A DNA stretch of 64,000 nt, taken from Sanderia malayensis. Taxonomy: Eukaryota > Cnidaria > Scyphozoa > Semaeostomeae > Pelagiidae. The stretch covers positions 1,426,001 to 1,490,000 of the forward strand of contig RQOL01000861.1 of assembly GCA_013076295.1 (NCBI GenBank), in the 5' to 3' direction. The notes beneath the pieces are model-generated. The model ran no database searches. It was not told the DNA's origin and saw nothing but the letters and a program-made list of their open reading frames with translations. The position numbers were made by a program, and so were the translations under genes. Shown piece by piece: positions 1-11,400 of the stretch (position 1 is its first letter; every line of letters starts with the position of its first letter).

Positions 1-100
1 TGCCACGCCCAAAAGTGCCCTCCAAAAAATTCTAACGCCCTGTGCTTCGGCAACGAATAATAGGTATTGAGAACAATGAAATACAAAAAATCAACTTTAC

Positions 101-3100
101 TAGCATCGTCCTTTACGCAAGAGCCTCCTATCATTGTGTAACTCTTGTTGCATTCACATTTGTAGTTACCATCGCCAATTAAAATGCACTTGGAATTGAA
201 GCCACAGTCATGGCCAGACTGACAAATATCGCTCGCTGAAAATAATAAAACAAAATTTTCATCCATATGCTATAAAAGTCATGTCATACCTGCAATATGG
301 AATGGCCTTGAACAATATTGAATGTAGTACCTTGGGCAGAAAGTGTGCTATTCTGATCTGGATTCCACAGTGACAAACTCGGATCTTTTAATGCTTCAGT
401 CGATGCAGTTTGAACTGTAGATTGTGTGACATTATCAGCATTTGCTTCAACAATCACATTATACTCCACTTTGATGCTTCCTTTAGTAATAGCAGTAACT
501 TTAATGCCAACACACAAGGGGACCTTTTTGCATACAGCATCGTATAGAGCAGTTTCTAGTTCAACAACTTTGTTCTTGTATTCATTTGATGATTTATCCT
601 TGTATTTCTCGCTGTATTTCTGCTTGAACTTCATGCCTGAAACTTTGAATAGCTTGACCTTCTTTGTCACACATTTACCATTTCGTAGTACTTGAATGGG
701 CTTCTTGCAACGACAAACTGCCCCTTTGCTGGGAACATTAAGACAACTGGCCTCAGATGGACATTTTGCAGTTTGACAGGCATCTGTGTATATAAAATGA
801 AGAGATTAACTCTGATCATATGGAAAATAAATGATGCTACTCTAACCAATCACGTCTAAAACACTTTATAAATCCCAGTTTGTGCTACAAAATGCGTCTA
901 TGCGGAGAATGAGGGACAATTTAAGCATATGCTTTGCAAAACGCAATAAACTTTCCAACATGCGTTTGGAGAAATGTACACATATGATAAATATATCTAC
1001 AATTATAAATAATTGTGATATTAATAAATGTATATGTATCATGCTATCGGTGGTAAACGTAATCTTGCAATTATAGATAAGATGAAAAAAGGATGAAGAT
1101 GAATTAAACGATTGCCATCTTTAAGCACAGAAATTATCACAAAGATCAATGTTGGGAAAATGTCTTACCGTAACAGATTGTTCCATCTCCTGCGAAACCA
1201 GCTTTACACCGACAAACATATGAACCAATGATGTCAACACATTTGGCATTGGCAATGCAAGTTGAAGGGCCTGCTAAGCCACATCCAACAAAGGCGGTGC
1301 AAGTATCGTTGACAAAACGTTTACCAGGACTGCAAAGGGACCTCATAAGCTTGATCATGTTGAACTTGACCATCATGTGTATAGGTGTATGAATGATGCG
1401 GCTAAGCACAGAGAACTTGACTGCTTTGATCTCATCATAATGCTGTATTGACGCACCGGCTGCAGTTAAGACGCGGATAACTTCACTTCTGTTCCAATTA
1501 CCAATTTTTTCCAAATAGGCAATGGTCAGGTTTTGTATTCCGACACGCGCCACAAGAGATGCATACTCGAGGTTCTCAAGCATCCTTGTCACCTTTACAG
1601 GCTGGGTGAATAAAAAGTTCGACAGTTTCTCTGGCGTCATCGAGTCGGCTGGTGTTTTCGAAGCGCTGAGTCGTACAAGATACCTCAAATCTTCCACACT
1701 GGCTTTGCCTAACAGGATCATATTTTGACTCGAGATTTTGAACAGATTAGCGAACTCAGCAGCTCCAATTCCCGAGACATGATGAGCCAATGAAAACATG
1801 GTTTGCTTGTTAAAAAACATGGGACTGATGTCATACATCTGTCTCACCTGACCAAGTTTCAAAAAATAAGATAAATGGTAAAGTCCTGTGCTCAATCCAC
1901 TTTTCAGAATTCCCTTAGTGTCAAAAATAAACATCTTTAATATAACAGGTAGTGGCAGTGTGTATAAACCATTCTGTGTCAAGTTTGAGTGCATGTTGCT
2001 TCTCAACCATGGCAGCAAAGTTTTGAATGTTGTCCCTTCCAGTCGCATTATGACGCTTTGGTTCAGACTGTATGCAGGATCCGGTATTATTCGAGCTCTT
2101 CTTAAGAATGCCAGAAGATTCATGTTCGCAAGGGAGGAGTATTTGATGCCAACACGTGAAGCTGTGTATGCTACAGAATACGCCTGATTGTTTTTAGAGT
2201 AAGCTGAGATGTTATTCAGAATCTCCTGCATTGAAAAGTTTGCAAATTCATCCAGACTCATGTTGAGAAAAGAGGCCATTTGTCCAATCTTCATGCCATA
2301 CGCAAAGTTCTTACCCAGCGCTGCCGAAGCAGGAAAAAACTTCGCCATATCGAAATCAGCAGGAACATTAATACACTTATGAAGGATGTTGGACATAGTC
2401 AAATTGACGAATGTTCCTAGCTGTATGGAGCAATTGACAGATGCATCCTTCAGGGTTAGGTTAATTACGTTGGTAAGAGTTTTAACGCGGCGGACAGCAA
2501 CGTCAGCTATTGTGGCACCAAGAGCCATGCCAATTGCACGGATAGCAGCAATATTGACATCAACTAAAGTCTTTGCGTACTGCATTCTCTTAATCTCGAT
2601 GGCCTCAAAGTTCTTTGGTCCCATCCAGGACTTAAAAGACTGGAAGGACATGTTCTGATTTGGCAATGAGGTGTAATAAGCAGATTTTGTCTTGTTGAGT
2701 ATTTCTTTCAGATTTTTCTTAAGGGTGGGATAGACTTGTGTGAGGTACCTGCGATTGCGCAAATCAGCATCAGTTGTACCGAAGAAATTGGCAATAGAAG
2801 AATTTCCTACAGGAAGGAACGGTAATACGTGAACCGTTGTGTTCGATGTATCCAAGTACAACCCTGTGGTGAAATAGGTGGAGAGGGAATAGTTGTAGTT
2901 TTTATTCAGAGTTGTTGCCTGGTTGATTATTGGTGTGTACGATGTTTGTTGTTGCAATAGGGTGGACGTATTCAACAGATTTATGAAGGCACTTGATGGT
3001 TGAAGTGGTAGGAATGCTAAGAAACCAAGTTCAGTTAATTGCTCTGGTGTGGCACCAACGATTTGAAACCAAGTCTTGTTCAAGAGGGCTGGTAAGGTCA

Positions 3101-6100
3101 TATTCGAAGAAGTGGCTCGTTTGTGGAAGGTCTGCCCTAGAACCTGCAGCAGTTGTAAATCTGTAATGGTTTAAAAGGATAGACATTAGTATAATTGAGT
3201 AACTGAACAGCCTCTGTAGAGCAAGTGAAAAATAATTAATCGGCAGTGATTGAAATGCTGATTGTATAAACGCCTCTTAGCCTCATGGAAAATACACATT
3301 TACAAAATAAAGGGGCATTTTTTGGGAAGTTGGATAAAGTTTTTTTAATGGAAACTTAGTTGTAGTAGGCAAATTTTAGCTAATGCATTATACTTCTCTT
3401 CTCAGGCACATTCACATGTTTAAGCGGGGACATGGAAGAAAGTGTGTACACCAACAACAACGAAACGTTCGTTTATCGAGAAAGTAAAAAAGCAATTCTA
3501 ATTCTCATAAACGTCTGTAAAACGCATTTTGCAATCGACAGTGCAGCACAAGTAAGGCGCCCTCTCTATCAAGCTCCATTAAACCCCCCACTCTATCAAG
3601 ATCTATTGAACCCCCTTTTTGAAACGAGACTTTAAAACAAAGCCACCTTGTTAATGAATTTGTAGATGATGTTAACATTGTGATTGGTTACTTGCTAATA
3701 AAAGTTATTTTGCAGTTATTTTACAATTTCACCCTCTTCAATAAACCCCTTCCTCTAGCACCTTAACCCCCTGGGGGCTTAGGCGTCACACATAATTGGT
3801 GTGGCTATTCTTATCCAATAACTGAGAAGAAATAGGTGTTCAGGGATATAAAATACAAAAAATTAACTTACAAGCCAAGCGATGCCGATAAGGGAGGGTA
3901 CGCTTCCAGAGTGACTATATAGAGCGTTTTGTTTTAATGCCACGCCAAAAAGCACCCTTCAAAAAATTCTGACGCCCTGTATGCTTCCGGCATCCCTGGT
4001 GAGGGTGCTCAGAAAATCACATGTGAACAATAAAAACATGATAATTGCTGTAATTTATCATACAGAAAAAATAAAATGTCACCTGGGGTATTTATGACTT
4101 TGGAGAAAGTTATTATACTCATTTTCTCAAACTTGGAAAGCGGGATTTTCAAGAGGCCACTTAACACTGACACCTTGATTGGATACAATGACTTGAAATG
4201 ATCAATCTTGAAGCCGATAGCAGAAAGGTACTTGGTGAGTTCAGAGTCCGGGAAAGAAAGGTAAGAAAGGACATTCTGCAATGTGAGGTCACCCAACGTT
4301 GTGGATCTACTACTTGCAACGGTTAGGAGGTTGTCGAATAGACGTGCAGTTGTTGAAGGTACCATAGCAGCGAAGCCAGCAAGCACTGCAAGCGAAGCAG
4401 GGTCGCTAAAATTGTACATTTTTCGTAGCACAACGGCATCACTGATTGAGGCTTTTTCCAGATTTTGCGTGCTAGAGAATGGGAAAATCTTGGCGAATTC
4501 GTCCTTTGTGAGATTAGCCATGTGTTTCGCAAGGTTGACAAAGGTGAGACTGTTAATAAAAGAAGTACGCATTCCAAAAATATCTGCTATCTGGGTAACA
4601 GTAGACTGGGACCAGATGATCTGAAAACCTTGCGAAATGGAGGCTTTCACCAAAGTCTTATTAAATGGCGACAGTGCGTTCCAGACGCCCGGAACACGAA
4701 CGATTACAAATGCGTTAATAGAAATTCCTTTTGCAGATGCTAGATCACTGATCGTTGTATTCACATTCTGCAATGACTTGATGGAGGGAACAGCATAGCC
4801 ATACAATTTATAATACAGACTTTCGGTTATGTTCGTAAATTTTGGAAGAATGGAGCGGATTGGCATGACGCTGAGCTCACTTAGGCCAATGTTGAGTTTT
4901 CGTGCGATTTTCATCATCACGCCGATTGGCTGACGGTGTGCAATCTGTGCAGAAACTTTCATTTAAATGCTCAGTATTGAAAATTGTTGCAATACGCTCG
5001 TGGTCATATTCAAGAAATGTGCTGTTTCTCTGAAACCAAATCTCGGAAGTAACCTGGGGCGAATTATTTTCTGCAGAGGAAAATCCACGCTCACATTCAA
5101 GCATTTGTTTATAAATGTCACAGAATCATATGAAAATAACGTTGTGTTGACAATTGCGCATTGTGCAAAGAAATTCTTCAAAGGGTATACAGTCCATACG
5201 TTTATTATCAATTGGTACTTGGAACTCACAGATGTAAGTAATTTTCCGAACTCCATGCCGGCATTGATTGCATTAAATGTATCGCAATATGTAGATGCAT
5301 AAAAATATTTTGATACCAGGTTGTCGAAATTCAAATCACCGTACAACTGTCGTAGATGCTCAGGCGACAAATCGGCGGTTTTTAGAAACTGATTCAAATA
5401 GGTAAGCGTTGCGCTTGCTTTATACATCTTAAACAACTCTGGAATTAGCGTTTTCATTTTCGGATAGACTTGCGTGAGGTATTTCTGCTGAATCAGGTGT
5501 TCCCGTGTAGTGTTTAGAAGCGAGGAGAGGTTGATCTTTCCAGAGACATAAAACGATTCAACGACTTGGGTTCTCGATGTACTATCCAAGTGACAAACAG
5601 CTTCGAGAAAAGTGCGAACTGAAACATTGTAGTTTTTGCCAGACATCTTGTACGTTTGGTTGATGATTGGGTATGCATCCTGTATCTGTAACATTGATGT
5701 GAAATTCAGCAGAACGGCCCTCGCTGTTAAGTTGCAAGATATGTACACAGGAAAGGACGCAACTCGCTCGGGAGTGTAACCAAGAATTTCAAAAACGGTT
5801 TTGTTGAACAACGCTGATACAGTGGTGTTTTCGGCATCGGCGATTTCAGAAAATCTTTTGTTTAATTTGCCTGAAAGAGACAATGATGTGATCTAATAAT
5901 AATGCGTGCCACAGCTATCATACGCAAGTTAGAGTAATCCTGAAGTTTCCCCCATCAATAATCTATCGAAATCAATTCGCACACAAAAATGACTTTGCAA
6001 AAATCGAGCTTTCACGTTGACATTACACAGTCTTCGCTGGCATGCATGCTAAAACGGCCTTTACAGCCAACGAAATGATGCAAGATTTTCGAGTAAGATC

Positions 6101-6245
6101 GCAGCTACATTAATTATTACCATCGTGTAGGTTTCGTAAAGAAAGGCTTACCATCAAGCTGATTGTAGTCATTCCAAAATGTAGCAGCGGCAGGTTGGCA
6201 GTAGGCAAGTACCGATAAAACAGCCAATAGAACGCGCTGAAACAT
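101..6245 (-). CDS. Gene A: two-module EGF/SEA membrane protein, 3' end beyond window, in-frame stop
   Basis: Partial model of a cell-surface protein; function not recognised. Exons (minus strand): 6152-6245, 4083-5870, 1169-3160, 331-783, 101-235. All internal junctions are phase 1 with GT-AG borders; the transmembrane exon seen in genes B and C must lie left of base 1. Order: signal peptide (starts MFQRVLLAVL; an in-frame ATG also lies 12 bases upstream at 6257), a C-type large module, a B-type large module ending in a calcium-binding-type EGF, EGF-like, SEA domain, EGF. Both modules are full of N-x-S/T sites. Exon lengths match B and C exactly (1788, 1992, 453 and 135 nt). The codon at 4963-4965 is TAA where gene C has CAA, so the frame is interrupted about 302 residues into exon 2. 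It may be a pseudogene, a polymorphic null, a readthrough site or an assembly error. A splice donor (6661) and acceptor (6283-6284) upstream suggest a 5' UTR intron. Confidence 0.72.
3555..3795. mobile_element. Dispersed MITE-like repeat (CCCCT/TATCAAGCTC family)
   Basis: A stretch starting with CTCTATCAAGCTCCATTAAA and ending TTAACCCCCTGGGGGCTTA. The same arrangement flanks the minisatellite at 15302-16310, and a more distant relative is at 32451-32690. It lies in the gene A intron between the two large-module exons, where similarity switches from B-like to C-like. Confidence 0.6.
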
Positions 6246-6747
6246 GGTAAGCCACATTTCAAATCCCAAAACAAATCCAAAACTGCAAAGTAAGAATAAT
6301 AAATCAATCTGTATATAAATAAAAAACACCAATAATCTACTCGCATTCAGACATTCGCAATTAATAGAATGCTATGAAATATGAATTGTAATATTCTGGA
6401 ACGAAAATCTATCGCAAGGCAATGCTAAATAACCCATGCAAAAGGATGTAATTTTGGATTGAAATAATTACCTTTATTTAGTTTTTCCTTCAGTTCAAAT
6501 GACCCACAAATGTTCAAAAGTTAAAGAATTACGCTGTAAAACTGTAAAATTGTCAAGAATACGATCGTCTGCGTATACTTCAAATGCAGAGCATGGACAA
6601 GAAAGGACATGCAAAATACGTCCGCATACCTGATTTATATAAGCGATTGCTCAAACTCACCTTTACTAACGAAATTCAATGAGTTAATTGTCATTTAAAT
6701 AAAAATATTCAATTAGATGCGTAGGTTGCCTGACCTGGAATTGACCT

Positions 6748-6781
6748 TCTGTCTTACGTGCATTTTTGCACGTAAGACAGA
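6748..6781. repeat. Perfect 15-bp inverted repeat with 4-nt loop
   Basis: Left arm TCTGTCTTACGTGCA (6748-6762), loop TTTT, right arm 6767-6781 fully complementary. It lies about 500 bases upstream of the gene A start. The corresponding position upstream of gene C (about 20481-20515) keeps only a decayed version. Confidence 0.85.
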
Positions 6782-6885
6782 AACCAGAAAAATATTATTT
6801 TCTACACTTGCTAGGTTTCTTCAACAAAACGGTTTCTAACTCTTGCTTACAAATGCTACTCCACTGACGTGTGAAACATAAAATG

Positions 6886-6908
6886 TTCTAGAAGCTTCTT
6901 GAATATTC
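6886..6908. promoter_or_regulatory. Five-unit heat shock element-like array
   Basis: Alternating TTC and GAA triplets every five bases, without a mismatch: TTC 6886, GAA 6891, TTC 6896, GAA 6901, TTC 6906. This is the HSF-trimer consensus with five contiguous units. It lies about 225 bp upstream of the probable 5' UTR exon donor of gene A (6661). Function is inferred from the consensus only. Confidence 0.6.
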
Positions 6909-6998
6909 TACTAGGAGTCTAAAGTTAATGTCTAAATTTAGTATAGTTTCAAGCATAAGCATAGTGATTATTCTTCATTTGTGAAGAATTTTAGTAAG

Positions 6999-7011
6999 TT
7001 CTAGAACATTC
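6999..7011. promoter_or_regulatory. Three-unit heat shock element-like site
   Basis: TTC 6999, GAA 7004, TTC 7009 with exact five-base spacing, about 90 bp from the five-unit array. Further imperfect TTC/GAA pairs lie at 6971-6988 and 7024-7035. Confidence 0.45.
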
Positions 7012-8406
7012 TAAATGTAATCAGAATGTTTCTTGAATGTTGTTATGGCAAAAGTGCTTATTTTTAACAACAAGTAGCAAAAAAGGACCTCTTGCTTATC
7101 AAGAAAAACTTTTGAAATTTATGTTGTCTGGCTTGTAATCGCTTTTATAAATATCTCACCGAGCTTCGAAACATGTTTGTGAAACTTTTGCTGTTTCGTG
7201 TGTATAGTATGACATTCAGTTCAGCTTAACCAGAATATATTAAAAAAGATCTTAAATATAATATAAAAAATATATCTATCATCATACCTTCACAATATTG
7301 TTGATGCGAAGACCATGCACTTGCCAACAAATGAAACACAAAATGCCAACCTTATTTATACCTTTCTTGGTCTGGAATTCAAAGAAAGCGAATTCATTTG
7401 CAAATTAGGGAAATAACCATGCAGAACAATAAGCAACAGAAGGAGGCCAATCACCACAACCTGACCTCTCAGACTCCTCATGCCAGAAAGCATTTCATTG
7501 GTCAATTCAATATAGCTGTTTCCATTTCATTGGTCAATTTCAGCTGACGATGTATAATTCCCAGAATATAGCAGGTATTGCCACGAGCATCGGTCAACAC
7601 TGTAATACAACACTGACGACAAAACCTGAAAATTAGACCAGAATCTGCCACGTTTTTCATGAAAATTATGACGTAGTAAATGATTACATATGCATCTAAA
7701 TATAGAAATGATGTAAGCGGGCCAGTTAGCCTGGTGTGCAACTATTCCTCATCCTCCGCTAACTCTCCTAAAGTCTGCACGAGGACTAGGCCTAAAATAT
7801 AAATGTCACAAATTGACGTTGATAAAACAAAACAAGATTAATTTACAGCATAAATACCCAATACAAAATACATAAAAATTGAAAATTTGAAATATTAAAT
7901 ATTAGAAGCATAAAATGGAAATACACTACAACAAAGTTCGTCAAATCCATACTTTACAAAAAACTAATGAACAGCGTAAAAAATACAAGTTGTTCTTACA
8001 TTGTAGAAAAATATCTACACAGCTGATTTATTATATTGAACTATATATGCAGTAGATGTGCTAAAACGATTCATACACAGAGCTGTAAAAACACAGACGA
8101 AAACATTAGTTATAAAAATTAACAATATGTTGTAAAGGCAGCAAGCAAGGAGATGCAATATAAAAGTAGTAATAGAAATGAAGATCTTCCAATTATTCAA
8201 ACCACCAATAAAATAGTTTAGGGAAATGAGTGAGATCGGGTTCGAACCAAAGAGTAAAGAGCATCAGGGAACAGGAACTGGCAATAAGTTCGATTTTGCG
8301 GATTTTTTGAGTTGTCAAAGGCTCTATTTAACAAAGTATTGAATAATCATAGAAATCGGAATTAAGAAATAAGCAGAATTCGCAAAAGATGTAAATTGGA
8401 AAAGAA

Positions 8407-11400
8407 TTATCTTTTATAGTCAACACCAGCATTGCTTTTGCCCAATTCAAATCCTACATCCGATTGATTGCCTTTGTAGGTGTCCAAACTTTTGGTTTTC
8501 TTTTTGCGTCGCATAACACAAATTATTGCAATGATAAATGGTATAACCACCAGGATGACAACTATTGGCACAACGATTTTTACAATGTCTTTGTCTGAAA
8601 AAAGAATTATTCGAAATGATTAGAATTGAAATTAAGTGCAAACAATAAGTCGTACTCATCGCTGATTATGCTACAAAGTTGTGACAAATTACAAGAAGCA
8701 AAAACCCTAAATATCCCGGCTTTATTATTTCGTATAATCCTGCAACAGCAACATAGCAGCAACGTTTTTATTCCGATGAGGAATGACCTTCCAGGGGAAA
8801 TAAGAAACTCTGCATCTAAACTTTCTTTTAAAAAATTTAAAAAATCCAATTCTACCTTCCTTTTATTTCTGCTAAAAAATAGTATATTTTTTATGCAAAA
8901 GTGTCATAAAATTGCTCTGCCAACACACAAAACTTAATTACAATAATGGGGGTGCTCTCCTGTCGTTAGTTTACGGAATACTAGGAGGGTTCCTCCTTTA
9001 AGAAATTTCATTCTGCGCACTGAACATTTAAATTTTAATTATTGATTTACATTGTTGTTATTCTCTTGTATTGTATGTAATTGTATGTATTATGGGCTTG
9101 TCTTGTGTCTTTTTGTATTGAAATGGAATTTTAAAAGAAATGAAATGAATGAATGAATCATTCGCATGCTGAAGGACAAAATGGCCCAAACCTGACTTCA
9201 AGCAAAAATCAACATCTGTACAAAGAAAGTACTGTAAAAATTCTATTCAGCTTTTTATGTTTATTAAGGCACCTTCAATAAGCCCCAGTTTAAAAGCAAC
9301 AATATAAGCCAAGCCTCCATTTATATGAAACCTCTCTCTCTAATAAGTCACTTCTGGAAATTCAAAGATTAAAGAATTATCACCTGTGCGTGGCTCAATG
9401 GAGATTATAGGATATATAAAAAGCTGAAATCACCTTTACTAGCATCATCCTTTGCACAAGAACCTCCATTCATTGTGTAACCTTTGTTGCATTCACATTT
9501 GTAGTTACCATCGCCAATTGAAATGCACTTGGAATTGATGCCACAGTCATGGCCAGATTGACAAATATCGCTCACTGAAAATAATAATACATAATTTTCA
9601 TCCATATGCTTTAAAAGGCATTTCATACTTGCAATATGGAATGGCATTGAACAATATTCAATATAGTACCTTGGGCAGAAAGTGTGCTATTCTGATCTGG
9701 ATTCAACAGTGACAAACTCGGGTCCTTTAATGCTTCAGTTGATGCAGTTTGAACTGTAGATTGTGTGACATTATCAGCATTTGCTTCAACCATCACATTA
9801 TACTCCACTTTGATGCTTCCTTTAGTAATAGCAGTAACTTTAATACCAACACACGAGGGGATCTTTTTGCATACAGCATCGTATAGAGCAGTTTCTAATT
9901 CAACAACTTTGCTCTTGTATTCATTTGATGATTTATCTTTATATTTCTCGCTGTATTTCTGCTTGAATTTCATGCCTGAAACTTTGAATAGCTTGACCTT
10001 CTTTGTCACACATTTACCATTTCGTAGTACTTGAGTGGGCTTCTTGCAACGACAAACTGCCCCTTTGCTGGGAACATTAAGACAACTGGCCTCAGATGGA
10101 CATTTTGCAGTTTGACAGGCATCTATGTATAAAAGAGCAAAAGATTAAACTCTGATCATATGGGGAAAAAATGATGCTACTCTAGCCAGTCACTTCTAAA
10201 ACACTTTATAAATCCAGTTTATGCTACAAAATGCGTCTATGGGGAGAGTGAGGGACAATTTAAGCATATTCTTTGTAAAACGCAATAAATGTTGCAACAT
10301 GCGTTTGGAGAAATGTACACATATGATAAATATATCTACATTTATAAATAATTGCAATATTAATAAATGTATATGTATCATGCTATCGGTGGTAAACGTA
10401 ATCTTGCAATTATAGATAAGATGAAAAAAGGATGAAGATGAATTAAACGATTGCCATCTTTAAGCACAGAAATTATCACAAAGATCAATGTTGGGAAAAT
10501 GTCTTACCGTAACAGATTGTTCCATCTCCTGCGAAGCCAGCTTTACACCGACAAACATATGAACCAATGATGTCAACACACTTAGCATTGGCAATGCAAG
10601 TTGAGGGGCCTGCTGAGCCGCATCCAACAAAGGCGGTGCAAGTATCGTTGACAAAACGTTTACCAGTACTGCAAAGGGACTTCATAAGCTTGATCATGTT
10701 GAACTTGCCCATCATGTGTATAGGTGTATGGATGATGCGGCTAAGCACAGAGAACTTGACTGCTTTGATCTCATCGTAATGCTGTATTGACGCACCGGCT
10801 GCAGTTAAGACGCGGATAACTTCACTTCTGTTCCAATTGCCAATTTTTTCCAAATAGGCAATGGTCAGGTTTTGCATTCCGACACGCGCCACAAGAGATG
10901 CATACTCGAGGTTCTCAAGCATCCTTGTCACCTTTACAGGCTGCATGAATAAAAAGTTCGACAGTTTCTCTGGCGTCATCGAGTCGGCTGGTGTTTTCGA
11001 AGCGCTGAGTCGTACAAGATACCTCAAATCTTCCACACTGGCTTTGCCTAACAGGGTCATATTTTGACTCGAGATTTTGAACAGATTAGCAAACTCTGCA
11101 GTTCCAATTCCCGAGACATGATGAGCCAATGAAAACATGGTTTGCTGGTTAAAAAACGTTGGGCTGATGTCATACATCTGTCTCACCTGACCAAGTTTCA
11201 AAAAATAAGATAAATGGTAAAGTCCTGTCCTCAATCCACTTTTCAGAATTCCCTTTGTGTCAAAAATAAACATCTTCAATATAACAGGTAGTGGCAGTGT
11301 GTATAAACCATTCTGTGTCAAGTTCGAGTGCATGTTGCTTCTCAACCATGGCAGCAAGGTTCTGAATGTTGTCCCTTCCAGTCGCATTATGACGCTTTGG

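Larger units (their letters stand above)
6662..8406. other. Intergenic stretch between genes A and B
   Basis: No coding ORF that I can support. It holds the inverted repeat at 6748-6781 and the heat-shock-element-like clusters at 6886-6908 and 6999-7011. The rest is AT-rich and contains the 3' flank of gene B. A GGTTCGAACC palindrome near 8238 looks like a tRNA B box but has no tRNA around it. Confidence 0.6.

Noticed and set aside
426..695. Plus-strand ORFs opposite the SEA exons (also 9765-10034 and 16723-16992)
   Set aside because: Antisense shadows of conserved coding exons, preserved only because the real gene is preserved.
8228..8250. GGTTCGAACC, like a tRNA B box
   Set aside because: No A box, acceptor stem or cloverleaf could be built on either strand.
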